A stretch of DNA of 64,000 nt from Acidisarcina sp. (GCA_035539175.1 DATLIY010000008.1:186001-250000), one strand, 5' to 3'. Counted from the stretch's first letter, positions 42,649-51,687 are shown. A program made the numbers and translations. The notes: a model not told the origin generated them from the letters alone.

Positions 42649-44235
42649 ATGACGACGCGACTTTGGCTATTTATGACTCTGGTTATAGCGGGGCTTGTAG
42701 GTTTGGTGTTTCCGTCGAGAAGCTACGCGATTCCAGCGTTCTCGCGTCAATATGGTACGTCTTGCAGCACCTGCCACCTGGACTTTCCCAAGCTCAACGA
42801 CTTTGGAAAGGCCTTCAAGGATGCGGGCTTCAAGTTTCCCAAAGATGATGAGAGCTTCCTGAAGGCTCCTCCCATCATGTTGGGAGCGCCTGCACAGGCG
42901 GAGCTGTGGCCGCAGGTCATTTATCCGGGCACGATACCCGGCCTGCCGCCGATTGGGCTGCGTTTCAACACTTTCTTCCAGACCGTAAGCGGCAATCGAA
43001 ACAACTTCAACGCCCAGTTACCTGCTGGAACCCCGGGCACCTTTATCCCCAGAACCGACTTTCAGCCTGGCTACTTCAGCATCTTTACCGCGGGCAATTT
43101 TGGCGGAGGGATCGCTTTCTGGGCAGACGACGATATCAGTGTCGCAGGCGCCAACTCCAATGGCGGCTTAGGGGATGGCTATCTTAAGTTCTACAACCTG
43201 GGCCGCGTGCTCAAGCTGCCCACCGATTCTCTGAATTTACGCGTAGGCCAATTCGAACTTGACCTGCCGTTCAGTCCCGCACGCAGTTGGAACCTGAGTG
43301 GGTGGGACATCTTTGATGAAGCCAGTGTCGGCGTCCTCAATGGCTTATCTCCTCAGCAGAACGTGAACAATGGGTTTGCCTTCACCTCTCCCGCGGTGGG
43401 AGCGGAGTTCAGCGGTGGGCACAACTACGGTGGGTACCATTACTCCGTGGCGATCGTCGACCAGAATACAACCGGCGCCTCCGCCTCGCCTGCAAACATC
43501 GCACCCGCTAACGGCGTGGCATTTGTCTCGGACTCGAACTTCAAAGACGTGTATGGACGAGTCTCGTACCGCTTCAACCTGGAGCGGGATCCAGCGAGTC
43601 GCAACGAGGTTCAGGCGGCCGGGGCATCGGGTCCGCGCGATCACACATATCTGCAGTTCGGAACGATGTACTTCTATGGCCGTTCTGTGCAGCGGTTCAG
43701 CGGCGCACTTGCCGATGGAGTAACACCGACGGTCATCACCGCACGCGAACCGTTCTACCGAGTGGGAGGCGACATCAACTTCAACTACCGGAATTTCAAT
43801 GTGTTCGGTGTCTATCTCACGGGACGGGATCAGAATCTGCTGCCTTTCACTCCGGCAAACGGCAGCCTGCCAACTGGCTTTACCGCATCCAGAGCCGCCA
43901 CCTTCGGCGGTGGCTTTGTGGAAGCAGACTATCTGGCGCGGCCCTGGATTATGGCGATCATGCGGTGGGATCGGGTCAGTTCAACGGCGGACCGAGTCAA
44001 CGCACTTCAGTTCGACCCGGCAAATCTACCGCCATCGTCCTTCTTCTCTCCATACTCGGCTACGCGGAACCGTTTTACTCCGGGAATCCAGTTCTTGATC
44101 CACGCCAACATCAAAGCATCGTTTGAATATCAGGTCCGGCCGCAGCAGATCGTATACGACCCGGCTAGCGGTGAGCGGCTCACCGGTCCGTTCCGCACGA
44201 ATACTGCGGTAGCAGGGCTGGAGTGGGTTTATTAG
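42649..44235 (+). CDS. Cyc2-like outer-membrane porin with N-terminal monoheme cytochrome c
   Basis: A 528-residue protein with a Sec signal (LWLFMTLVIAGLVGLVFPSR, cleavage near SYA), one heme motif CSTCH at residues 39-43, and a long beta-rich domain with alternating aromatic strands ending in AVAGLEWVY, the terminal aromatic expected of a barrel. The heme block FSRQYGTSCSTCH, then FPKLNDFGKAFKDAGF, closely matches the fused cytochrome segment of Cyc2, the outer-membrane iron oxidase of acidophilic and neutrophilic Fe(II) oxidisers. Cyc2 passes electrons from outside through one heme in the barrel plug. Homologs of unknown role also exist in non-iron oxidisers, so substrate is open. GGAGGAA lies just before the ATG. 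It begins the electron-transfer gene run. Confidence 0.83.
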   Translation: MTTRLWLFMTLVIAGLVGLVFPSRSYAIPAFSRQYGTSCSTCHLDFPKLNDFGKAFKDAGFKFPKDDESFLKAPPIMLGAPAQAELWPQVIYPGTIPGLPPIGLRFNTFFQTVSGNRNNFNAQLPAGTPGTFIPRTDFQPGYFSIFTAGNFGGGIAFWADDDISVAGANSNGGLGDGYLKFYNLGRVLKLPTDSLNLRVGQFELDLPFSPARSWNLSGWDIFDEASVGVLNGLSPQQNVNNGFAFTSPAVGAEFSGGHNYGGYHYSVAIVDQNTTGASASPANIAPANGVAFVSDSNFKDVYGRVSYRFNLERDPASRNEVQAAGASGPRDHTYLQFGTMYFYGRSVQRFSGALADGVTPTVITAREPFYRVGGDINFNYRNFNVFGVYLTGRDQNLLPFTPANGSLPTGFTASRAATFGGGFVEADYLARPWIMAIMRWDRVSSTADRVNALQFDPANLPPSSFFSPYSATRNRFTPGIQFLIHANIKASFEYQVRPQQIVYDPASGERLTGPFRTNTAVAGLEWVY

Positions 44236-44273
44236 GCATCGACATTTCACAATTTCGCAAACAGGAGAAAGAA

Positions 44274-44855
44274 ATGACGCACAAAGTTCTTGGAGTCTTA
44301 GCGACAAGCATCTTCCTAAGCGCGGCGGCATACGCCGGATCAATCCACGGAAAAGTCTCCGGAGTCGCCGGGGAGTCCGTAGTCTATGTCGAATCGGTGG
44401 CCGGCAAGACGTTTCCCGCCCCCACACAACAGCCGGTGATGGACCAGAAAGGCCTGATGTTTATGCCTCATCTGATGGCGGTACAACAGGGCACCACGGT
44501 GGAGTTTCTGAACAGTGACAGCGTCGCGCATAACGTCTTCTGGATCTCGGTCGGCGGCAATAAAAAGCTTGGCCACAATATGGGGACATGGCCGAAGGGA
44601 CAAAAGAAGTCTTTCAAATTTGACAATCCCGGAGCTGTACCGCTGCTGTGCAACGTGCATCCAGAGATGACTGCATACATCGTTGTGTCGCCCACTCCTT
44701 ACTTCGCGGTTACGGACAAGTCTGGAAACTACAAGATCGAGAATGTTCCGGATGGCAGCTACACCGTTACCGCGTGGCATGAAGGCGCAAAAAACAAATC
44801 CACTCCAGTGAAGGTTGCCGGCGACACAGCGGCCGAATTCACACTGAGCAAGTGA
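44274..44855 (+). CDS. Exported cupredoxin (plastocyanin-like) with C-terminal transthyretin-like domain
   Basis: A 193-residue periplasmic blue-copper protein candidate. After a signal peptide (VLGVLATSIFLSAAAYA) comes a cupredoxin with the full type 1 site: His86 in DSVAHNVFW, then Cys126, His129 and Met132 in LLCNVHPEM (C-x2-H-x2-M). The last 60 residues (FAVTDKSGNYKIENVPDGSY) are a carboxypeptidase-regulatory/transthyretin-like sandwich. It lies 38 bases after the Cyc2-like gene with an AGGAGAAAG site. A small soluble copper protein next to a Cyc2-type oxidase plays the part that rusticyanin plays in Acidithiobacillus, shuttling electrons in the periplasm; this is inference. A hairpin terminator follows. 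Confidence 0.88.
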   Translation: MTHKVLGVLATSIFLSAAAYAGSIHGKVSGVAGESVVYVESVAGKTFPAPTQQPVMDQKGLMFMPHLMAVQQGTTVEFLNSDSVAHNVFWISVGGNKKLGHNMGTWPKGQKKSFKFDNPGAVPLLCNVHPEMTAYIVVSPTPYFAVTDKSGNYKIENVPDGSYTVTAWHEGAKNKSTPVKVAGDTAAEFTLSK

Positions 44856-44858
44856 GCG

Positions 44859-44901
44859 ATGGGGGAGCGGGTCACTCTAGCCGCTCCCCATACTTTTCTT
44901 T
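44859..44901 (+). terminator. Intra-operon terminator or attenuator after the cupredoxin gene
   Basis: ATGGGGGAGCGG pairs with CCGCTCCCCAT (one bulged G) around a 10-base loop and is followed by ACTTTTCTTT. It would separate a highly expressed porin-cupredoxin pair from the downstream bc-type genes if read-through is partial. Confidence 0.75.
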
Positions 44902-44926
44902 ACAGGTACGTAGCAGAGGGGCACTT

Positions 44927-46912
44927 ATGCTGCAGCGTTATAACGACAAGAAGGTCGACAAGGAATGGCTGAACACTAACTTTCCTTGCATGATGGCTTG
45001 TCCTGCCCATACGAATGCGGGCCGCTACGTGGCACTCATCGCCGAAGAGAAATTTGAAGAGGCTTACAAGATTGCCCGCGAACCCAACCCTCTGGCGAGT
45101 ATCTGCGGACGGGTATGCGCGCATCCCTGCGAGACTGCCTGCCGCCGTGGAGCGATCGACAAACCGATCTCGATCCGCGCGTTGAAGCGCTTTCTTACCG
45201 AGCGCCATGGTCCGGAGTCGCGGCATCCTGTCGATGTAAACGCCGGCCGCAGACAAGAGAAGCTTCCCTTCAAAGTAGCCATCGTTGGAGGTGGGCCCGT
45301 TGGCCTATCGGCAGCGCACGATCTCGCATTGATGGGCTACTCGGTCACCATCTTTGAAGCGGCACAGGTCGCAGGTGGAATGCTCTATCTCGGAATTCCC
45401 GAGTATCGTCTGCCGCGCGATGTTGTCGAAGCGCAGGTACGCGAGATTCTTGAAACTGGGGATATTGACCTGCGGCTGAATCAGGCTGCCGGACGCGACT
45501 TTGCGATCTCCGATCTTCGCAACCACGGCTTTGATGCTGTGCTGATCGCAGTTGGCGCACAGCGCAGCCGCGACCTCACCATTCCCGGCGTCGATCTCGA
45601 TGGCGTTTACAAAGGGATTGATTTTCTGCTGAACGTGAACCTGGGCTACAAGTTCACCATCGGCAAAAAGGTGATCGTGATCGGCGGAGGCAACGTCGCC
45701 ATGGACGTAGCACGCTCCGCCGCGCGTGAGGTGATTCGTCAACACCCGGGTGGAGTGGAAAATGCCGAGCCGTCGAGCGAGAACGTGAGCGCCGTGGCAA
45801 CCCGTGAGATGGTCGACATCTCCCTCTCAGCAATGCGTCTGGGAGCGCAGGAGGTGCATCTTGTCTGCCTGGAAAATCGCGAGGAGATGCCTGCCGCGCT
45901 AGATGAGATCGAGGAGGCAGAAGCAGAAGGTATCCTTATCCATCCCGGCTTGGGCCCAAATCGGATGATTGGCGAAGGCGGTAAGGTCGTAGCCCTGGAA
46001 GCGCTGAAAACAAAATCGGTCTTCGACGAAAACAGGCGCTTCCATCCCACGTTTTATGAAAACAGTGAGACGCGGCTGGAATGCGACACAATCATCATGG
46101 CGATCGGCCAATCGCCCCAACTTGATTTTCTAAAACCGGAAGATCAGGTTGAGATTTCCCCACGCGGTTTAATCGCGGTGAATCCGCAAACACTGATGAC
46201 TTCAGCCGCAGGCATCTTTGCCGGGGGCGACTGCGTCTTCGGCCCCCGGCTGATCATCGACAGCGTAGCGGATGGAAAACGAGCCGCCGTGGGCATCGAC
46301 GAGTACCTGCGCGGCGAAAAACATCCTGACCCGCTTATCGATGTAGAGGTAATGAAGCGGTATTCGATGCCATTACAGTTGCTGGATCTGATACGGCAGC
46401 CCGTTCCCATGCTTCCCTTGGAGCGCCGCACCGGTGTCACCGAAGTTGAAATTGGATACGACGAAGCAACTGCGATCGAGGAAGCGCAACGATGCCTGCA
46501 CTGCTGGGTAAATACCGTCTTTGAAGGCAACCCGCTCGATGGCAGCCTGTGTATCCTTTGCGGCGGGTGCGTCGATGTGTGTCCGGAAAACTGCCTGGAT
46601 CTTGTCTCGATGAATCGCGTTGAATTTGAGCCGGAGGTGGTTCAGCACCTTCGCGAGCAGCAAGAGCTTTTCGGCGTGGAGCTGGATGAGGTGAAGGCGG
46701 ATGAACTGGGAATCGTGGCCGGCTCCGTAATGCTGAAAGACGAGACGCGCTGCATTCGTTGCGGACTCTGTGCCGCACGTTGCCCGGTAGGGACCATCAC
46801 GATGGAGTCCTACAACCTTATACCCGCCGAGCCGACTGGCCTCATCTCTATCGAAACTATCGATGGACCATTCCGAACGAAAGCGCCCGCTATGGGCAGG
46901 AGTCCGAGGTAA
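44927..46912 (+). CDS. FAD/NAD(P)-dependent iron-sulfur oxidoreductase (GltD-like with C-terminal ferredoxin domain)
   Basis: A 661-residue cytoplasmic flavoprotein. The N-terminal cysteine cluster (CMMACPAHTN, then ICGRVCAHPCETACRRG) is that of glutamate synthase small subunit and dihydropyrimidine dehydrogenase, binding 4Fe-4S centres. It is followed by FAD motif VAIVGGGPVGLSAAHDLALM, NAD(P) motif VIVIGGGNVAMDVARSAA, and a C-terminal pair of ferredoxin motifs (CILCGGCVDVCPENC and CIRCGLCAARCP). No glutamate synthase large subunit is near. Its stop abuts the Rieske start, so it belongs to the quinol-oxidising complex and may exchange electrons between NAD(P)H and the cytochrome b or quinone pool. 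The start at 44927 follows GAGGGG. Confidence 0.88.
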   Translation: MLQRYNDKKVDKEWLNTNFPCMMACPAHTNAGRYVALIAEEKFEEAYKIAREPNPLASICGRVCAHPCETACRRGAIDKPISIRALKRFLTERHGPESRHPVDVNAGRRQEKLPFKVAIVGGGPVGLSAAHDLALMGYSVTIFEAAQVAGGMLYLGIPEYRLPRDVVEAQVREILETGDIDLRLNQAAGRDFAISDLRNHGFDAVLIAVGAQRSRDLTIPGVDLDGVYKGIDFLLNVNLGYKFTIGKKVIVIGGGNVAMDVARSAAREVIRQHPGGVENAEPSSENVSAVATREMVDISLSAMRLGAQEVHLVCLENREEMPAALDEIEEAEAEGILIHPGLGPNRMIGEGGKVVALEALKTKSVFDENRRFHPTFYENSETRLECDTIIMAIGQSPQLDFLKPEDQVEISPRGLIAVNPQTLMTSAAGIFAGGDCVFGPRLIIDSVADGKRAAVGIDEYLRGEKHPDPLIDVEVMKRYSMPLQLLDLIRQPVPMLPLERRTGVTEVEIGYDEATAIEEAQRCLHCWVNTVFEGNPLDGSLCILCGGCVDVCPENCLDLVSMNRVEFEPEVVQHLREQQELFGVELDEVKADELGIVAGSVMLKDETRCIRCGLCAARCPVGTITMESYNLIPAEPTGLISIETIDGPFRTKAPAMGRSPR

Positions 46913-47407
46913 ATGATGACAGAAGCGAAGCGAAACGTTACCGCAGTGTCGGCCGAAGAATTTGACCGTCGCGCATTCTTCGCCAAACTTGGCCTTGGAT
47001 CTCTGGGCATTGCAGCCGTAGGCACGGCGGCCTTTGCGTATGAGTTCCTCTCGCCCAATGTGCTGTATGAGCCTTCGCCGATTATCAATGCGGGCAAACC
47101 GGAAAACTACGCGCTGAACTCCGTCACGCTCGATGTGAATTCCGCGATTTACCTGGTCCATTCCGACGAAGGATTCTTCGCGTTGAATGCGGTATGCACG
47201 CACCTTGGCTGCCTGACGGCGTGGAAGCCGGAACTCGGCATCATTGCCTGTCCGTGCCATGGCAGCAAGTTCAATCGGGAAGGCGCAAAGATCGCTGGCC
47301 CCGCCCCGGCGCCTCTTCCCTGGCTCCGGACATGGATAAGCGATGATGGCGATCTGATGGTGGACCGCTCGACGAACATTCGTTCCATGCAGTTTTTGAG
47401 GGTGTAG
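46913..47407 (+). CDS. Rieske iron-sulfur protein
   Basis: A 164-residue Rieske subunit of a cytochrome bc-type complex. It has one N-terminal anchor ([20 protein letters not shown]), possibly a Tat-like signal preceded by RRAFFAKL. The cluster motifs are CTHLGC (residues 95-100) and CPCHGSKF (from 113), so the 2Fe-2S ligands are Cys95, His97, Cys113 and His116, with Cys100 and Cys115 forming the disulfide. It takes one electron from quinol at the periplasmic side and passes it to a cytochrome c. It lies directly between the flavoprotein and cytochrome b genes with no gap. ATG at 46916 is an alternative start. Confidence 0.95.
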   Translation: MMTEAKRNVTAVSAEEFDRRAFFAKLGLGSLGIAAVGTAAFAYEFLSPNVLYEPSPIINAGKPENYALNSVTLDVNSAIYLVHSDEGFFALNAVCTHLGCLTAWKPELGIIACPCHGSKFNREGAKIAGPAPAPLPWLRTWISDDGDLMVDRSTNIRSMQFLRV

Positions 47408-47408
47408 G

Positions 47409-48197
47409 ATGGCCAGCAGAATCGATAAATATCTCGACGAGTTCAGCGGCACACGGGTGTGGCGCTCGGTGTTTCGCAGTGGAGCGGGCACCAGCACCTT
47501 GCACCGCGCTCTCGCGATTCAGCAGAACCTCTTCCTGCACCTCTTCTCCACCAAGGTGCGAAAGCGGATGCTCACCTTTCGCTCAACATGGTTCCTTGGC
47601 ACTCTAACGCTGGGCACACTTTTTATTCTGATCAGTACGGGCATCCTGTTAATGCTCTATTACCACCCGTCCGTACCGCAGGCTTATGACGATATCAAGG
47701 ATCTGCAATTCGTCGTCTCCTCTGGCTTGTTTTTGCGTAACCTGCATCGCTGGTCGGCGCATGCGATGGTCTTTCTGGTATTTGCCCACATGTTCAAGGT
47801 CTTTTACCGGGGCGCCTATCGTCCGCCTCGCGAATTCAACTGGGTGATTGGAGTCATGCTGCTTCTGATCACGCTACTGCTTAGCTATACAGGCTATCTG
47901 CTGCCATGGGATCAACTGGCCTTCTGGGCAATCACCGTCGGTTCGAACATCTCCGCGGTAGTCCCGCTGGTGGGCAAGAAAGTGCACTTCCTGATGCTGG
48001 GCGGAAACCTGGTGAACGCCAACGCACTGCTCCGGTTCTATGTGCTGCACTGCGTCATTCTGCCGCTGGCAGCCATCTTCTTTGTCGCGATTCACTTCTG
48101 GAGGATTCGCAAAGATGGCGGGCTCTACGTGCAACAAAGCGAACCTGCGCGGATGACTACCGAAGAAGCAACAGTGGCCGCGAAGGAGACGAGATGA
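47409..48197 (+). CDS. Cytochrome b, N-terminal part (b6-type)
   Basis: A 262-residue four-helix membrane subunit that holds both b hemes of the quinol-oxidising complex. The ligand pairs are His113/His127 (in [20 protein letters not shown]) and His214/His229 (in [20 protein letters not shown]). The 15-residue spacing in the second pair is that of cytochrome b6 rather than mitochondrial-type cytochrome b, and fits the split gene layout, as the remaining helices are encoded by the next gene. [20 protein letters not shown] is the conserved Qo-side helix. The stop overlaps the subunit IV start as ATGA. Confidence 0.95.
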   Translation: MASRIDKYLDEFSGTRVWRSVFRSGAGTSTLHRALAIQQNLFLHLFSTKVRKRMLTFRSTWFLGTLTLGTLFILISTGILLMLYYHPSVPQAYDDIKDLQFVVSSGLFLRNLHRWSAHAMVFLVFAHMFKVFYRGAYRPPREFNWVIGVMLLLITLLLSYTGYLLPWDQLAFWAITVGSNISAVVPLVGKKVHFLMLGGNLVNANALLRFYVLHCVILPLAAIFFVAIHFWRIRKDGGLYVQQSEPARMTTEEATVAAKETR

Positions 48198-48898
48198 GCG
48201 AGCCAAAGGATTTCGTTGCGGGATTAGGATCGGACGTCCGCAAAGCGCCTCGGCGTGTCGTCTTTGTCACACGTCGCACGTCGGCGCAGGTAAAGGCCAG
48301 CGACGAAGATCAGGTACAGACATATCCCGAGGCACTGATCCGTGCCCTTCTGGCCATTGAACTCTTAACCGTCGTGCTGGTCATAATCTCTCTTCTGTTC
48401 AATGCGCCTCTTGAGGGCCTCGCAGATCCTTCACATACGCCCAATCCTGCCAAAGCGCCGTGGTATTTTCTCGGGCTGCAGGAGATGCTGCACTACTTTC
48501 CGCCGGTAGTTGCCGGGGTCCTGATTCCCACGCTGCTGGTGATTGCGCTGGTCGTCATTCCCTACTTCAACATCAATATCGAGGCCGAGGGTCTGTTCTT
48601 GAAGGACCGTAGCCGGCGTCTCAGTATTTTCTATGCCGTGGCAGTCGTCCTGTCTCTCTTCTTATGGTTCTTTGGTGTATATGTGGCGCTCGTGCCCACG
48701 CTGATTATGGTTGCGCTGATGTTTCTTGCGGCACATAGCTCGCCACAATCCCTGTCTCCTTTTCGTCGTTATCTTGCATCGAAGCCGCTCTCTTATTGGG
48801 TGATGACATGGTTTTTGTTTGAAATGATCGTGCTCACCGCTGTGGGTACTTTTTTTCGCGGTCCAGGCTGGTCCTGGGTATGGCCCTGGAGGAGTTAA
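48194..48898 (+). CDS. Cytochrome b C-terminal part (subunit IV-like)
   Basis: A 234-residue membrane protein completing the split cytochrome b. Helices include [40 protein letters not shown] and [20 protein letters not shown], and more hydrophobic segments follow, more than the three helices of plant subunit IV. The Qo-site motif, PEWY in classical complexes, here reads APWY within [19 protein letters not shown], so the usual proton-accepting Glu is replaced. Such variants are known in bacterial complexes. ATG at 48194 overlaps the previous stop; the frame is open upstream only as a shadow of cytochrome b. The next gene starts at a GTG immediately after. Confidence 0.93.
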   Translation: MSEPKDFVAGLGSDVRKAPRRVVFVTRRTSAQVKASDEDQVQTYPEALIRALLAIELLTVVLVIISLLFNAPLEGLADPSHTPNPAKAPWYFLGLQEMLHYFPPVVAGVLIPTLLVIALVVIPYFNINIEAEGLFLKDRSRRLSIFYAVAVVLSLFLWFFGVYVALVPTLIMVALMFLAAHSSPQSLSPFRRYLASKPLSYWVMTWFLFEMIVLTAVGTFFRGPGWSWVWPWRS

Positions 48899-50959
48899 GT
48901 GCAACCGTCTAGGAACAGATTGGTCTCAGCTTGGCAAACATTTTTTGCGAATCCGCTCCGCGCATTTGGCGTAGTCAGCGTATTGCTGGTGATCGTTCTT
49001 GCAATAGCGCCGGCGAAGAACCACTTCAGTGAGTGGCGTCATTACCAGAAGAAGTATCTTGCGCTCATCCACGGACGCGGCGACGCTGTTACGCTGCAAC
49101 GCCATTTCCACCCGGACATACAACAGATATGGCTTCCTGAAGTGGGTGCCGTGGATCGCTGCACGACATGCCATGAAGGCTTGAAGGAAGCCAGCCTGGC
49201 AGGCGTAACGCAACAACCGTTCCGCCGTCATCCCGTGATCCCTCACTCCGCAGAGCAGTTTGGATGCGTGCTATGCCATCGTGGACAAGGTGCGGCAACA
49301 ACGGTTGCAGAGGCACACTACAGCACGCTGGCATGGGAGCAACCCATGCTTCCCGCACGCTACATGGAGTCATCCTGCGGCCAATGCCATCACACTCCGC
49401 TCACCGGCACACCCCAATTGAATCGCGGCAGAGAACTGCTGGCGCGCAATGGATGCGTTCGTTGCCATACACTGCGGCTGCCCGATGGAAGCACGATGAC
49501 GGCCACGGATGATCCCCCCTCGCTACTTCATGTCGCGGACAAGACGACACGCGAATGGATCTATGCCTGGCTCAAAGATCCGCAGTCCTACTCGGTTTCG
49601 GCAACCATGCCAAACTTCAACTTGAGCGATGCAGATGCACGGGATATATCGGCATTTTTGATCAGCAGCAGCACGCCCGCCGAGGGAGACACAGTCCCGG
49701 TGGCAGCAGCATCGTCCCAGGCATCAACCGATCCAGTCGCTGGGCAGAGCCTGTATGGCGAGTCCTTCTGCGCCTCATGCCACGCGATACAGAACGCCGC
49801 GGGGAATGTTGTCGGTGGCGATATCGGACCAGAGTTGACGCATATCGGCAACAAGGTCAAGCCGGAATGGATGCAGGCGTGGCTGCGCAACCCGCGCATC
49901 TACGATCCCACTACGCTGATGCCGCACTATCGCTTTACAGCGCAGCAAGTTGCACTGTTGAGCAACTTCCTCGCGAGCAAGAGCGATTCCAGCCTGCTCG
50001 CCAATGTTCACCTGAGCACGGCCACTCCTGTGGAGATAGCTCATGGCAAAGTACTGGTGACCGAATACGGATGCGCATCGTGCCATGCAATCAACGGAGT
50101 GAAGAAGCCAGACAACTTTGCCCCGGAGTTGAGCCGCATAGGGAGCAAGCCGATTGCACAGCTCGTCTTTATCTCGGGTATGCCACATACTCTGCCGGAT
50201 TACATCTCGGGAAAGGTTCGGCAGCCTCGAGCCTTTGGCGCGGGGTTGAAGATGCCGCAATATACCTTCACACCGGCGCAGGTAGATGCCATCACGACGG
50301 CTCTGCTCTCCTACACCGATCAAAGCCACAACCTGCCGCGCAAGCTTACCGTGGCCTCAACGCCGACTTCGAGTTACCGCCCCGCAGGGAGCGCAGGGAG
50401 GTTGATGGAGGAGCTTGCGTGCCAGAGTTGTCATCGCATCAACGGCCGTGGCGGAGATATGGCGCCTGACCTGAGCATGGAAGGAAGCTCCGTGCAGCGA
50501 GCGTGGTTGAATAGCTTTCTCAAGAATCCGAATACGCTTCGTCCATCGTTGATTCGCCGCATGCCGCGCTTCAACCTGACGGATGCAGAGGCATCGGAGT
50601 TGACCGACTACATGATGACGGCTTACCAATCGCCAGCCATTGACCGCGAATCCATGCCCTCCGGTGGCTACCCGGCATCGCTGATAGAACAGGGTAGGCA
50701 GCTCTTCTACTCGAAGTACGCTTGCCAGTCCTGCCACATCGTCGATAGCAAGGCAGACAAGGGATATATAGGACCGACACTTACCCAGGTCGGTTCCCGC
50801 CTGAACGCCGCATGGATCTATGCGTGGCTGATGAATCCTCAAACGCTGCGGCCAGATACTGCGCAGCCAAACTTCAACATGAGCGAGGAAGACGCGCGTG
50901 CGCTGACAGCGTTTCTGATGACCCAGAAAGGCACGGCCAGGCAGGAGGCAAAGCGATGA
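48899..50959 (+). CDS. Membrane-anchored octaheme cytochrome c with five tandem monoheme domains
   Basis: A 686-residue protein with an N-terminal anchor (FGVVSVLLVIVLAIAPAK) and eight CxxCH motifs, with first Cys at 88, 123, 160, 186, 291, 392, 508 and 609. The first three form a compact triheme segment. The last five are repeated class I cytochrome c units, each followed by a helix with a likely Met ligand: MPNFNL, MPHYRF, MPQYTF, MPRFNL. The fifth reads QPNFNM, with Gln at the usual Met position. It replaces cytochrome c1 or f as electron acceptor of the Rieske-cytochrome b complex, and its length suggests a periplasm-spanning wire. The start is GTG with GGAG upstream. Confidence 0.92.
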   Translation: MQPSRNRLVSAWQTFFANPLRAFGVVSVLLVIVLAIAPAKNHFSEWRHYQKKYLALIHGRGDAVTLQRHFHPDIQQIWLPEVGAVDRCTTCHEGLKEASLAGVTQQPFRRHPVIPHSAEQFGCVLCHRGQGAATTVAEAHYSTLAWEQPMLPARYMESSCGQCHHTPLTGTPQLNRGRELLARNGCVRCHTLRLPDGSTMTATDDPPSLLHVADKTTREWIYAWLKDPQSYSVSATMPNFNLSDADARDISAFLISSSTPAEGDTVPVAAASSQASTDPVAGQSLYGESFCASCHAIQNAAGNVVGGDIGPELTHIGNKVKPEWMQAWLRNPRIYDPTTLMPHYRFTAQQVALLSNFLASKSDSSLLANVHLSTATPVEIAHGKVLVTEYGCASCHAINGVKKPDNFAPELSRIGSKPIAQLVFISGMPHTLPDYISGKVRQPRAFGAGLKMPQYTFTPAQVDAITTALLSYTDQSHNLPRKLTVASTPTSSYRPAGSAGRLMEELACQSCHRINGRGGDMAPDLSMEGSSVQRAWLNSFLKNPNTLRPSLIRRMPRFNLTDAEASELTDYMMTAYQSPAIDRESMPSGGYPASLIEQGRQLFYSKYACQSCHIVDSKADKGYIGPTLTQVGSRLNAAWIYAWLMNPQTLRPDTAQPNFNMSEEDARALTAFLMTQKGTARQEAKR

Positions 50960-51687
50960 ACAGAACCCTGGCGACTGGCTTATTTCTATTTCCTCTGATT
51001 GCTATAGGCTGCTCGCACAAGCGGCCTTCTACAACGCTTCTGCACCCAACGGCCTATGGCTCTGCATTAATAGAGTCGAGCGGAGGAAAGCAGGAGGGCG
51101 CCGTTGGTACCACATTGAGTCAGCCTCTCGTGGTACAGGTAAATGATGAGCAGGATGCTGGCGTTGCTGGCGCGCTGGTGGAGTTCCAAGGCCCTTATGG
51201 AGCAAGCTTTGATCCGTCCATCGTGTTGACCGACTCCAGCGGCCAGGCGACTACCAACGTAACCATGGGAGGAATCGCCGCGCGATATCCAATAAAGGCG
51301 ATAACCAAGTCAAAAGCGCAAAAGGAGATTGCGCTCGACATAACCGAGATCGCTCTTGGATACCAGGAGGAGATGGGCTATCAATTGGGAGAGAGATATT
51401 GCGCACGATGCCACAATCCGGAGTCGTCTGCAGAGCGAGTCTCCAACTACGACAATCTGGAAGTAAAGCCACACACATTTTCCGACGGAGCAACGCTGAA
51501 CAAGATGAGTGACGCCGAACTGACATCCATCATCGATCATGGTGGCGTAGCCTTGAATAAGTCCGCACTGATGCCACCGTATGGCTACACTCTTAACAAT
51601 GCGGAAACCCAGGCTTTGGTCGCATATATTCGACTCATTTCGGAGCCGCCGTACCAGGCCCCGGGAATGGCGTATGCGCAAAAATAA
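50956..51687 (+). CDS. Lipoprotein cytochrome c with N-terminal Ig-like domain
   Basis: A 243-residue lipoprotein: LATGLFLFPLIAIGC gives a lipobox at IAIGC. Residues about 40-125 form an Ig-like beta domain (QPLVVQVNDEQDAGVAGALVEFQGP) similar to Big_1/carboxypeptidase-regulatory modules. The C-terminal half is a monoheme cytochrome c, with CARCH and a distal Met in LMPPYGYTLNNAETQALVAY. Its ATG overlaps the stop of the octaheme gene (ATGA). An outer- or inner-membrane-tethered carrier next to the bc complex could hand electrons to the octaheme protein or receive them from it. The domain combination is unusual. Confidence 0.87.
   Translation: MNRTLATGLFLFPLIAIGCSHKRPSTTLLHPTAYGSALIESSGGKQEGAVGTTLSQPLVVQVNDEQDAGVAGALVEFQGPYGASFDPSIVLTDSSGQATTNVTMGGIAARYPIKAITKSKAQKEIALDITEIALGYQEEMGYQLGERYCARCHNPESSAERVSNYDNLEVKPHTFSDGATLNKMSDAELTSIIDHGGVALNKSALMPPYGYTLNNAETQALVAYIRLISEPPYQAPGMAYAQK

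Noticed and set aside
42649-44235. Possibility that the monoheme porin is a plain phosphate or sugar porin
   Set aside because: The CxxCH with the surrounding FSRQYG and LNDFGKAFKDAGF block is specific to the fused cytochrome-porin type; the substrate however remains open.
46441-46912. C-terminal ferredoxin domain of the flavoprotein as a separate gene
   Set aside because: The frame is continuous, with no internal ribosome site or signal, and fused architectures of this type are known.
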